From contig NC_067473.1 of the NCBI RefSeq assembly GCF_947179515.1, positions 83,792,013-83,856,012 on the forward strand: a stretch of 64,000 nucleotides of DNA. Direction: 5' to 3'. The position numbers and the translations under genes were made by a program. Of this stretch, positions 13,495 through 26,899 are shown one piece after another. Numbering within the stretch: the stretch's first letter is position 1; each line of letters begins with the position of its first letter. Under the pieces are notes generated by a model that was not told the DNA's origin, did not search any database, and saw only the letters and a list, made by a program, of their open reading frames with translations. Origin of the DNA: Apodemus sylvaticus (Eukaryota > Chordata > Mammalia > Rodentia > Muridae).

Positions 13495-13939
13495 AGATGG
13501 CTAGTCTTATAACAATTTGAAACAAGCTAGAATTATCAGATAGGAGGGAGCTTCAACTGTGAAAATGTTTCCATAAAATCGGGCTGTAGAACAATACTTT
13601 CTTCATTGGTGATTGATTAGGGAAGGACCAGCCCATGTTGGGTTGGGCCACCCCTGGGATGGTGGTCTTGAGCTCTGTAAGATAGAAAGTTGAGCAAGTC
13701 CCGAAGAGCAAGCCAATAAGAAGCACCCCTCCATGGTCTCTGCCTCCAGGTTCCTGCACTGCTTTAGTTCCTATCCTAAATTCCTTCAATAACGAACAGT
13801 GATTTGTAAGAATAAGTCAAAAAAAACCCTTTTCTCTCCAAATTGCTTTTAGTCATGTTCTTCCATTACAGCAATAGTAACACTAATTAAGACACATGCA
13901 AAGGAAGAAAAAGACCTGATGGAATAGCTGGGCATATGG

Positions 13940-14013
<74 letters not shown>

Positions 14014-17000
14014 TTATTTAAACTAGGTAATGTCAGCACTTAGGAAATGAGGACAGGAGGGTCAGATGTGCAGGGTCCTCCTCATCTACACAGCGAGATC
14101 AAGGCCAGCTGGGATACATGAGAGTCCTTGTTTTGAAATAGTAAAGGATGTTTGGGCACAGCTGTTTATCTGTAGAAATAAAGAGCCTGACTGAAGGGCC
14201 ATTCCCTCCAGTTAAACACCAGAGGAAGGAATATGGAGGAGTTAGTTTATAGCATGAAAGAATCCTTTATCAACCAGAGAATTCTCTATGTTGAAATCTG
14301 TATGCTGATAAAATTCATGCTCAACTTGGTTCTATAAGTTTCCTTTTGCATAGCCCCCAGCATTTTAAATAAAGGTAATTTCCACTGAAGCATTACCTTT
14401 TCTTCAAAAAGCTTGCAGTCAAACAAGCAGAAGATGAAAATATCAAGCTGATTTTTCTGCAAACATAATAACATGGGCAAAGTCACATTTGGGTAGTGTC
14501 TAGCCTTTTGACATTGTGAGGTGACACTGTCATATGCCAGTGCTTCTCAACCTGTGAATTGCAACCTCTTTGTGGGATCAAATGACCATTTCATAACAGT
14601 TGCCTAAGACCACTGGAAATACCAGATACTTACATTATGATTTGTAATGGTAGCAAAATTAATTATGAAGTACCAAAAGAAAAAATAATCTCTGATTAGA
14701 GATTACCACACATGAGGGACTGTATTAAAGGTCACAGCATTAGGAAGGTTGAGAACCACTGTCATATACAAATGTATTGAACAATACTTATAGGTAGCCT
14801 AGGATTCATGTAACCTGTGGGCTGCAGGTTTGAATTACCTATAGCCTCCTTTATTTTATATATGAATAAATAATAGAGCTCTAGACTCATTATTAATATC
14901 CACATTATGAGCACACAACACGTAGATGTTACCACTGTGTCTCACCAAAGCTGTTTATATTTGATTTTCTGTGCATTTGCAACCAGTCACTCTGAAGGCC
15001 TAAATTCTGAAATGCTAGTGAATCAACTATGAAGACCTGAAAGCAGTACAACTTACTGCTAAGACTCATTCATATGTCTCCCTTACTTAGAAAGGTACGC
15101 ATCATATACATTCTCCCTGTAGCTCTTACATTAAATAAATAATTACTGTGCACATAAATGATCAACCCAACCAAAAGGTAGTAAAAGAGACTCATATCCA
15201 AAATGTAAATTCTGTTAGAACAAAGCTAAACCTTCTTTCTCACAGCTAGAGGAAAGTGATAAGGACTCCAGAAACACAGAAGGGGCTCTAAGGCACCTTT
15301 TGGCGTCTTCCCGATCCTTTCCTTTCTTTGCTGCTCTCCATTTATTTACCAGAGACTTGTTGATTCGGATCATTTCTGGCAGGATTTTCTTGGAAACACT
15401 TGTGGACCTAGTATGCTTTAAAGAAGAAAATAAAGGCAAAAATGACCAGGAAATGCACACACATGTTGAGTAACAATCAGTAAAGTGCCAGGCCCACACA
15501 AGGCCCACCTCTTGAGAAGGTCTCTGGTGGGTTGAGTTTTTGCATCAGGGCTGGCCTGAACATTCTGTTTCCTAACTTGGGCCATTTTGCTTGCTCTGCA
15601 TTTTTAAAAGTGTAATAATGCAAGAAAGCGTTAAAATAGGGAAATAAGTACTTATAAATCAAAATTCTTTTGAAAGTGTCCTTTGCCTTACAGAAACTTT
15701 GTAATTTTATGAGGTCCCATTTGTCAATTCTTGATCTTAGAGCATAAGCTATTTGTATTTTGTTCAGGAAAATTTCCCCTGTGCCCATGTGTTCAAGGCT
15801 CTTCCCCAGTTTCTTTTCTATTAGTGTATCTGATTTTATGTGGAAGTCCTTGATCCACTCGGAATTGAGCTTAGTACAAGGAGATAAGAATGAATGAATA
15901 GATTTGCATTCTTTCGCATGCTGACCTCCAGTTGAACCAGCACCATTTGTTGAAAAGGCTTTTTTCCACTGGATGGTTGTAGCTCCTTTGTCAAAGATCA
16001 AGTGATTATAGGTGTGTGGGTTCATTTCTTGGTCTTCAATTCTATTCCATTGATCTACCTGCCTGTTACTGTACCAATATCATGCAGTTTTTAACACTAT
16101 TGCTCTGTAGTACTGCTTGATGTCTGGGATACTGATTTCCCCCAGAAGTTCTTTTACTGTTGAGAATTGTTTTAGCTATCCTGGGTTTTTTGTTATTCCA
16201 GATGAATTTGAGAATTGCTATTTCTAACCCTACATTTGACAGAGGGCTAATATCCAATATATACAAAGAACTCAAGAAGGTAGACTCCAGAGAGCCAAAT
16301 AACCCTATTAAAAATGGAGTACACAGCTAAACAAAGAATTTTCACCTGAGGAATATCGAATGGCTGAGAGGTACCTAAAGAAATGTTCAACATCCTTAGT
16401 CATCAGGGAAATGCAAATCAAAACAACCCTGAGATTTCACCTCACACCAGTCAGAATGGCTAAAATGAAAAACTCAGAAGACAGCAGGTGCTGGCGAGGA
16501 TGTGGAGAAAGAGGAACACTCCTCCACTGCTGGTGGGGTTGCAAGCTGGTACAACCACTTTGGAAATCACTCTGGCAGTTCCTCAGAAAACTGGGCACAC
16601 TACTACTGGAGGACCCCGTTATACCACTCCTGGGCATATATCCAAAGGATTCCCCAGGATGTAATAAGGACACATGCTCCACTATGTTCATAGCAGCCCT
16701 ATTTATAATAGCCAGAAGCTAGAAAGAACCCAGATGTCATTCAACGGAGGAATGGATACCAAAAATGTGGTATATTTACACTATGGAATACTACTCAGCT
16801 ATTAAAAACAATGAATTCATGAAATTCTTAAGCAAGTGGGTGGAACTGTAGAATGTCATACTGAGTGACGTGACCCAATCACAAAAGAACATACATAGTA
16901 TGCACTTACTAATAAGCGGATATTAGCCCAGAAGCTCGCGGAATACCCAAGAAACAATTCACATATCAAATGATGTCCAAGAAGAAGGAAGGAGAGGTCC

Positions 17001-17641
17001 CTGGTCCTGGAAAGGCTCAATATATCAGTATAGGGGAATACCAGGACAGGGAAGTGGGAAGGGGTTGATTGGGGAACAGGGAAGGGAAGAGGGCCTATGG
17101 GACTTTCAGAGAGGGGGGATCCAGGAAAGGGGAAATCATTTGAAATGTAAATAAAGAATATATCTAATAAAAATAAATAAATCAAAATTCATCTTCCCAT
17201 CATTCACATGGCCATAAGATGAAAATATCAACAGACAGATATTTTTAACAGGCATTTTCAATGTGATAATATAATATGGAACTATTACTAAGCATTGAAA
17301 ATGATACTCTAATATAACTGGTTGTATTCTAGTGGAAATAAATCAAACAAAAAATAGGATACATTTTGTGATTCCACTTATATAAAGTATGTCGAACTTA
17401 TAGAAACAAAGGAGAAATTACCTAGGACTAAGAAGGTCATGGAATGAGGAATTGTTGTTTAATGGGTATCAGGTGTCTATCCGGGGTGATTGGTGTTTGG
17501 GAAACAGTGGTGATACTTGATGGTATTAGGAATGCAACTAATGCTACAGAAAATTGTAGGCAATGTGTTTAAAATGCCACATATACAATCTTATATGTAG
17601 TTTGGGATAGGGTCTCACTATATAGCTAAGAGTGACACTTG

Positions 17642-17726
<85 letters not shown>

Positions 17727-20700
17727 ACTTTTCTTCAATCACATAAAATCTTCTGGGAAAATATGTGTAAACAGAATGTTTCAAGTGTCCTCCACCCACT
17801 GTGCTGGTGATGGCTCTGTGGCAGGATTTTGCTCATACAGAGCCACACTTCCAGCTCCTTCCTGAGCACTTTAATTTAAATCCCAGTGGTTTGGAAATTG
17901 ATCAGTCACAAGGGGTTATTTTCTCTTGCATCTAAGCATCTCAGTACAATGATCTGCACCCCAACCGCCAACCCCACCGCCACCCCCACTGGCAGTTATG
18001 TATTTTCCTCCTCAAAGTCCCTGGCTTCTCTTTGACAACTTCACAAGCACCTTGTCATTTGTGTGCTTACCACTGCTCCGGTCCTCATGCTCCCTGCCCT
18101 TATTCTTGGTAACTTCAAAGTTAATGATAGCAGTCTATCTCCTGCTTCAGCGTCTCATCTCCCAATCTCATCTCCACTCCTTTCTCTCCTCATTTTAGCT
18201 ACTCCTGACAGGGAGAAGGTTTCTGGACTGAAGCAATGGACTGCTGGGATTAGATAATTCTTTGTTTTGAAGGATCCTACACATAGTAAGATAGTTAGTA
18301 CTTAGCCCTTACCCACTAGAAGTCAGTCACTGTCAGCATGCCAACCTAAAATGTCTACAGACACAACCAAATGATTGCTAGAATGCAAAATCACCTCTAC
18401 TTTAAAAGCTCTAATCTAAATCTAGGGCCTAAACTGGACTTTTACATCAACAATTGCTCCATTTTTAAGCGTCCGTTCAGAACAGTCTCTCTGACCATGG
18501 CATCAGCTGTCACTCTGGGATCATCTCCTTACTCCGGAATTAGCTTAGCTTCTGTGCCTCCTTCTTCTAATCACTTCCACAAAGCCTTTATGCCTCTCTT
18601 ACTGGATTGCAAAGCTCCATCTGTCTTTATACTCAAGTCTGGATTACTCCATAGTCCATTCCCAATGCCTAACACCACTGAAGACAACTGCCCATGGTGC
18701 TGGCCAACCACACTCAATCTCCAATCACAAATTTCAAATGGGCACCTCCAAAGACAGTTGCTTTCTTGTACTCCAAGACAACTACTGCTCATCTCTCTTT
18801 GCCTTTCCTCACATTCCTCTGCTGCTCTCACTCTCACATCAGCTTGGGTCTTCAAGCAGTAACTACTCACCAACTCACCCTCATCTGCAGCCACAATGGC
18901 ATATTTCTTTCCTTAGACATCTCAATTCTATACTTAACGTTTTGCCAACTTGATGCAAAGCTTAGGGATCTCAATAAAACTGACTCTATCAGATTGGCCT
19001 ACAGTTTTTTGGCTCTAGAGCATTTTCTTGATGAATGATTGATCTGTGAGGGCCTAGCCATCCTTGTGCAGATGAGCCTGGGCAATCAATATAAGAAAAG
19101 TAACAGAACAAGCCACAGCAAGAGAGAAGGTAGTGTTGCTCCAGGGTCTCTACTTCAGTCCCTGCCTCCAGGTTCCTGTCCTGAGATCCCACCCTGACTT
19201 CCCTTCATGATGGTCTAGTAAGCTGTAAGCCAGTTCAACCCTTTCATCTCCAGTTTGCTTTTGGTCACAGTGTTTTATCACAGCCACAGTGAGAAGAACT
19301 GATACAGCACTGGACTCTGTTTCTTCTCTCCTGCTCCGGGACATTCTTCTGCCACTTGTGAGAAGCCATCCCATTATCTTCTAATTTTACTTTCCTGTCT
19401 AAATTTCTCTGTTGTCAACATTCTTCTTTCAGCTTCCTCTCCTCTTCTTATGCTGGCCCCACCCTGGGCAGGTTTATCGCCCTCTGTTAGAATTAAAGTC
19501 TGTGCTTGTCTGTCTTGACGTTCCTGCACAGTTGCATCTCTGGAAAAGCTGCCTCCTGGCTCCCAAGTAAGAAACCATTCTTTCTTCTCTTCTTATTTGT
19601 TTCCTCCTCTGCTGTCCCACTGTGCCCGGCAGCCTGATGTTGTACCTCTTCTTCCCCCCTGTCTCAGGCATCTCCCCTGCCCCATCTTCCCTCTCTTCTT
19701 TTGTCTTAAGCCTGCCCCTCATTGTCCACATCTTTCTCCTGCCATCCCAATTTGGGGACCAAATTCAAGCAAGAGTAAGTATACTCTTGCTTTTGCATGA
19801 AGGGCAAGCAATCTTCCACTGAGCCACATCCCCAGCCCTCTGTTCATTTTTTTTGGAGACAAGGTCTTGTTAACATGTCCACCATTTTAACAGAGGAACA
19901 CATTAGGAAGAGATCCAAAAATAATAATATACTGTCTGAAACATCAGTCTGAAATTTAGGGAAAGGTGGATACAGCTCAGGAGAAAATGCTTGCCTAGCA
20001 TATATGAGGCTCTGCATTTGGTTCCACAGCATCAGAGAAAGAAAGAATTTCTGAAATCTAGAGGACAAAATAAGCCTTAAAAGGAATAACACGTACTGAT
20101 AACTGACGAGTTGTCACAAAGTTGGCGTGTGCTCCAGCAAAAATGTCTTTGACTTTAATATCCACAAGGTCTAAAAAAAAAAAAATCAAGAGAGCCATGT
20201 TCAAAATTTTACTGGGCAAAAATAAACCTATTCGTAACTAAGTCAAATTTATTCATTTCTTAGAAATTTATATTCTTGTAAATTTTGACTACAAAATAAG
20301 AATTAATTTTGACCAGATCAGATGTTATTTATTCACTCAATAAACATTTATAGTTGTCTAGGCCCTTGCATGATGAATCAGGGTTGACTTGCTTAGGTAT
20401 TTGCTTGAAAATATCAAACCATGTTGTTAATATAATTAACTAATTTGATGTCTTTTGAATCACTTAAATCTTTAGAAATGATTATCTATTACTCCAGGAA
20501 AAAAATCCAGCTGTTTAAAATTAAGGTTGTAAGAATCATAATCATAGTTCAGTGGAATCCTGTGAACAAAGGCGGAATGGGATGTCTCCTTCAGTCAATG
20601 AGTCATGAGTTAGTGGAAGTATTCATACCCTCTGCAGATAGCAAGTAGGTAATGCCAGAGTTCTCTGCGGGAGCCTCCTGATGATTTGGGTTGCTTGTGT

Positions 20701-23700
20701 GACTTGGTGCATGGCCTAAAGATACCACCTGACCAGTGGTGCCGACATATGCAATGGTGTGATAACTACAATATAAAATACAATACAGTGTCACTATGAT
20801 AGTTCAAAGAACTAGACACCCCTGAGTTTAAAAAGACAGTGAAATGACAGATTTACCTTCACCATGCACCCGGCTGTCTCATTACAGTATTAGTGTTGCA
20901 GAGTACTAGGCCTCCCTCAACCCCTGAAGAGGTGGTACTAACTTACTAGTATAAAGATACTATTTGTGATGGGGGATTTACTATGGTTCCTATCATGTGG
21001 CTCTTTTGGTTTTGTGTTGAGAAAGAATCTTATATAGACCAGGCTTGCCACCATATATTCATGTAGCCAAGGATAACCTTGACATTTTGATCCTTTTGCC
21101 TTGACCTCCTTAGTGCTGGGATTAGAAGCATAGCTTACCACCACCACCACCATCACTACAGCTGAGACACAGTATATGTGGTTCTAGGGATCTATACCAG
21201 GAGTCACTCCACCAGTTATGTTACATATCATGTATTTATTTGTTTATTCTTAATTTTAAAGACAGCATACAAAATATCAGGCTCCATCACGACGCTGTCA
21301 AACCCTTGTTTTTATTGGTCTGCTCTGCTATATCCGTCCATACCTCTCTGTGTTCCTGCTCCTTTATCCCTCCACCCCTGTGGCATCCTTTCTGCTTTCC
21401 TGTCACACGTTTTCCATTGCCTGGCTTCCTCAACACTTCTTTTCTCCCTCTTTGGTCCCGTTTATAGTTTTGCGACCTATCACGCTCTCACCCACACATG
21501 TACATACAGACAAACAGTAAAAGCCAAGATCTGCATGAGACAGTACATGCATTTGCCTTTCTGAGCCTGAGTCATCTCTCTTAAATAGTAATTTCTTGAT
21601 TTATACATTTTCCTGGACACTGTATATTCAATTTCTTTCTTGATAGCTGAAGAAAATTTCATCGAATATGTATATCATGTTTTCATGACCTATCCATCTA
21701 TCAAGAGACACCTAGGCTGATTCTATTTGCTGGCTTTTGTGAACAGTGTGAAAGTATCTCGGTGGTAAGATAACAGAGTCCTTTGGGTGGATGCCCAGAA
21801 CTGGTACAGCTGAATCAACTGCTAACTCTACTTCTAATAGCTTGAGGAATCTCCCCCCTGATTTCCATGGTGACTGTACCAGTTTACACACCCAACTGCA
21901 CTGAATTTTTCTCTCCCTCACCAGGATTCCTTTTGCTTTTTTTTCCTTGGTGACAGCTGGTCTGACATGGGTGAGGGTTGGCTGAGTGAGGTGGAATCTC
22001 TAATTAGTTTCCATATGCATTTCCTGAAGACTAGGGCTGTTAAACATGCCTTAAAATGTTCATGTTTATGTGTGCCACTTATTGTGAGACCCTCAGCTCA
22101 ATTTATGGCCCATCTTTTAGCAGTTTGGGTTTGTTTATATGTTCTAGATTTTAGCCTTCTGTTTAAAGTAGTTGGCAAGGATTTCCTGTCTATTAACTCT
22201 GCTGATAGACTTCCTGGCTTTGTTTAAGCCTCTAAATTCCATTCAAGTCAACTGTTAGTTCTTAGAGCTATTCCTATTCCCCTGGAGTCCTTCATAAAGT
22301 TCTACTATGTCCGTCTGCATCTTGAAGGATTTTCCTCCTGTCTGCCTCTAGCATTTTCAGAGCTTTGGCTTTCAAATTAAGGTTCTAATCCATTTGAGTT
22401 GTTTTTTTTTCAAGTATCTGTATATGTATGATGCCCATGTGTGTGGTGTCTGTGCATGTATGGTGTCTGTGCATATAAGTATGCATACACATGAGTGTGG
22501 GCAAATGTATGTGTGAGCCTGTTGGGTCCCTGGGCTCATGTCAATAACCTTCTTCCAGTGCCTCATATTCCTTCTTCATTAAGGTAAGGTCTATTGATGA
22601 ATCCAGTCAAAGACTGCAGACATGACTAGTCTCTCGAGGATGCCCCTGCTCGTCTCCTTCCAAGGCTGGAATTACAGGTGGACTGTCACACCCACTGCCA
22701 TTGGCTTGGGTCCTGGGGATGCAATCTCTGGTCCTAATGCTTGTGCTGAGAGCACCTAATCAGAGTATCTTCCAGGCTAACTTTGAGTCAACTTTTGCAG
22801 AATGAGAGATATGAATCTAGTTTCATTTTTATTCAGGTGGATATTGAGTTTTACTAGAACCATTTGTTGAATAGGGAGGGATTTGTTTTGTTTTGTTTTC
22901 TTTCCCAATCAAATACTATGTAAATACTGTGTAAATTTATTTCTGGGTCCCATATTTTCTTCTATTTATTCTAAATGGTCAACTTCCATTTTTTAATGCA
23001 ATGAGCTAGATACATACATACTCAAATTGCCCTCATAATTAGGTTATTTAAAACCCTGAATATATGCTAATCATCATGCCCCTGAATGTATGAGATTAAT
23101 TCGTTTCATCAACTTAAACAGGCAAAGAACCCCACCTTTGCTGTTTAATTCTCTCCTACCTTCTACTCAGAGCAAGGCAGTCTGTGTGGAGTAAGTTTCT
23201 AATAATTATTTGTTACATAATTATTAATAGAAATGAAAATTTTAAATTAAAATGTATCTTAAAGAAGTACATTTTCAACAAAAAAAATCTTTCTTAAAAG
23301 CAGAACCATGTGTTTTGGGGTGTCTAAGTAATAAGCATAATATATTTTATTCAAACATTTTAAAAAGGCCTGATACCTTCCACACTCTATCTGGGAAACA
23401 GGGCCACCAATCCCTTCTATACGTTGTGGGCCTCTTCTACTCCTGGGGCTGTGCTGTAGTTGTCCAGAGCTATTGCCTCCAAATGTAAACACTTGTCCAT
23501 CCTGTTTAAGAAAGTAGGAACTAGATTAATTTCATGTTTTAAAAGGTTAACTATCACAAGATGTTAGTATGAAAGTAATACATGAAATTTTTTGTATCTT
23601 TTATGATTTGATTTATAAATTTTCATAAATGTATTCCAAAATTATTTATGTATATATTATTTATTTACATATTTACATATTATTTTTAATATAAGTTGAT

Positions 23701-24112
23701 GAGACTAATTAACCTCATGCATGTAGAACATGATGACTATTAGCACATCTTCAGGGTTTTAGATAATCAACTTATGAGGGCATTTTAAATATGTATCTAA
23801 CTGCTTACATTAGAATTATATCTATTATATATTTATACATTTTTATGACTTATTCAAAAACATTTTTATTATTGTTCCAAAATTTATTTACAAATTTATT
23901 TATTGAATTTCCTTTAAAAGTATGTGCTTTGAATATGTTAAGAATGTATTACATGCTTAAATTTGTTAAGAAAGGGACTGGAAAGAAGGCTCAGCATTTA
24001 AGAGCATGTACTGCTTTGAGAGAGCCAGAGTTTAATTCCATACATCTATATCAGACAGCTTGCCACAACCTGTAACTCCAGCTCCAGGGAATCTGAATCT
24101 TCTTGCACTCAT

Positions 24113-24147
<35 letters not shown>

Positions 24148-24275
24148 GAGAGAGAAAAAGTTAAAAATAATTCTCTCTTCTCTTTCTCCTCCTTCTTTTT
24201 CTCCTTCTTCTTTTTCCTCTCCCTCTCCCTCTCTATTATATAAGGAAGAGAAAGATACTTTTCCCATACATATTT

Positions 24276-24311
<36 letters not shown>

Positions 24312-26866
24312 GCATATCTTTAATTTGTGAATTGTATTCCAATAAGGCTAGAAAAAGAACTAGATACTTTTTATTAATTAATTATTTTATTTATTTTCAT
24401 CCCAAATGGTTGCCCTTCCTCCCAGGCCCCTTCATAGAGTTCTTCCTTCTATCCCCTTTCCCACTCACCTTTGAGCAGGTGCCCTCCCCCGACCCCTGCC
24501 GGGGCATAAGAACTAGATACTTAATTGGTGTTCACAGATGGAATCAATGACAACTTAACTGCTTAAACTCTACCATCAACATTTAAGTATTGGGTTGGCT
24601 GCTTTAGTTCTTTGGGCATTTCCTGAAAATAATCTTTCCTCAAACAATGATTCTTAGGGGCTGGAGAGGTGGCAGAAAAGCTAAGAGTACTGACTGTTCT
24701 TTCAGATATCTGGGGTTCTATTCCTAGCACCCACATGCCAGCTCATAACTATCTGCAACTCCAGTTCCAGGGGATCTGACACCCTTACACAGACATATGC
24801 ACAGGAAAAACACCAATGCATGTAAAACAAATCTTTTTTCAAAAAAATGATTTAAAAATATAAAAAAAAATTTAAAGGTGATTAATTAAAACAAGTCTAG
24901 GAGCTTGGGGGGAATAACGTAGTTGGTAAATGTTGGTCACATAAGCATGGGGAGTTAAAATTAATGCCCTGAATTCATATCAAAAGCAAGGAATTGCAAT
25001 GTGCACTTTTAATCTCAGTGCCAGCAATAGAAATAAAGGATCCCCTGGGGCTCCCTGGTCTGTTGGGTTAACAATGAGCTGCAGGCAAATGAGAGAGACC
25101 CTGCCTCAATAAACAAAGTGGATAGCTCCTGAGGTGCAATACCAAAATACTAGAATGTTATCTTCTGGTCTCCACAAGCACATGCACAGACACAGAAGAG
25201 ACACAGACACATACACAGGTCTACCTTTCTCTTGACAACTAAGATTAATATAATTCAAACAACTGACTTATATAATTCAAACAACTGATTTTCCCTGACT
25301 TAAGTCATGGTTTTAAAACAAGTAATAAAAATAATAAAATTAAAAATTAACAGAGTTTGGTGGACTAGGGATGTTGCTCAGTGGTGGAACACTTATCTAG
25401 CATCCCTAAGGTATTGTATTTTATTTATTGAAAATAATTATTTCAAATTAATAATAAATTTTAAAAACCATTTGATGCAGATTTTTTTGTGCTGAGAATA
25501 AACTCTAATACTCAGGTAAATGTTCTATCCTAGATACACGACCTGGCCCTGCAGATTTCAGTTTTTCAACAAACATCTGAATTATAGAAACTGTTCTCAA
25601 GTCTGTTTCTAATGATGATGGGAAGATTCCATCCCATTCAAATAAATTGGACAGCCAGGATAAGAGGCAGAAGAAAAACTAACAAAACTGGCTGTTATAA
25701 TAGCTATTAAGGAATGTAACAAAGTATGTTCTGGTCTGTGGAGTGGGTTGTTGAAAGTGATAAGACAAATTTTTCTGTAGATCTACATTGCCAATGAATA
25801 ACTGCCTAAAAGATTAGCTCCTACATTAGCTTCTATTACAGTATCTTGAAACATCTACTGCTTTATATTTAGTTATGTTTTCCACTTTAGATATAGGTAG
25901 GTTTAGATATTGAAATTCATTTTGTGTCATATCTGAGCATTTATGTTCTTTTAAAATTTGTTTATGAAAATCCTTACTTCTGGGGTCTGAAGAGATGGAT
26001 CAGCAGTTAAGAACATTGTTGCTCCGACAGATGGTCTAAGGTCTCTTCCTGACACCCATAAGGAACCTAATAGCTCTGTAACGCCAGTGCCAGAAGATCC
26101 GGCCCCACTTCTGGTCTCCGTGGTGTTCAGAAATACATGGACACAATACACTTCTATCCACAAAATAAATCTTTAAAACAAAATCCAATTTCTAGTACAG
26201 CACTGTTAGGAAATGGAATCAGTCCTTTGTTAGATGATCAAGTCATGAGGACAAAGCCTTCATAAATGTCGTTATTTTCTTTATAAAAGAAAACTCAAGC
26301 AGAATACCCTGACACCTTCTACTGCAGGAGAACAGAGTAAAACTGTCATCTGGGAATCAGAAAGTCACCCATCATTACTTGTAAACCTGCTGGCACCTCT
26401 TGGATGTCTCAGCCTTTAGAGCTACAAGAAGCCATACCTCTGGTGTCTCTAAGCTGCACAGTTGGTAGGCTTTTGTTACAGTAACCTGGACAGAGTAAGA
26501 TCACTTGCTTTCAGTAATAAACAGCACATATATATTTTTAATAATTCTCCGATACCTAAAAAGGAGCACATTTGGAATTACCTCGGTAAGCACTGCAGTG
26601 TGCTCATAGCCACAGCTAATATAAACCACATTCAGATTCTTCAGGGCACCAATTGAATAAGGCTTGTAGATTTGCTCTGTTGAAAGAAAGAAGACTTTCT
26701 AGAATATAGGAAAAAGACTGACAAACAGGTTTGAAAGTTTGAGAGCAGCTTAGGCTACAAAGTGAGGCTCTAGAGTGCATGTGGGAGATAGCCTAAGAAT
26801 TTCTTATCTTCATATTTTAATAACTTTTATAATCTCTTCATTTATGTCTTATGACTCAACATAATT

Positions 26867-26899
<33 letters not shown>

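Noticed and set aside
15215..15296. Continuation of exon 9 past the AAAAG|GTGCCT donor to the GTGAGA at about 15245
   Set aside because: Leaves phase 1, which does not join to exon 10 (phase 2), and the added residues do not resemble HERC6.
15477..16025. 182-codon minus-strand frame
   Set aside because: Mostly the inverted ORF2 segment of the L1 at 15668, with flanking intron; not a gene.
18371..18862. 163-codon plus-strand frame in Herc6 intron 8
   Set aside because: Composition-driven in a C/T-rich block; overlapping frames on both strands, no domain and no conserved splice context.
19785..25408. Possible tRNA genes at tRNA-like heads
   Set aside because: They are ID/B2-type SINE heads with A-rich tails and no intact cloverleaf that I can draw.
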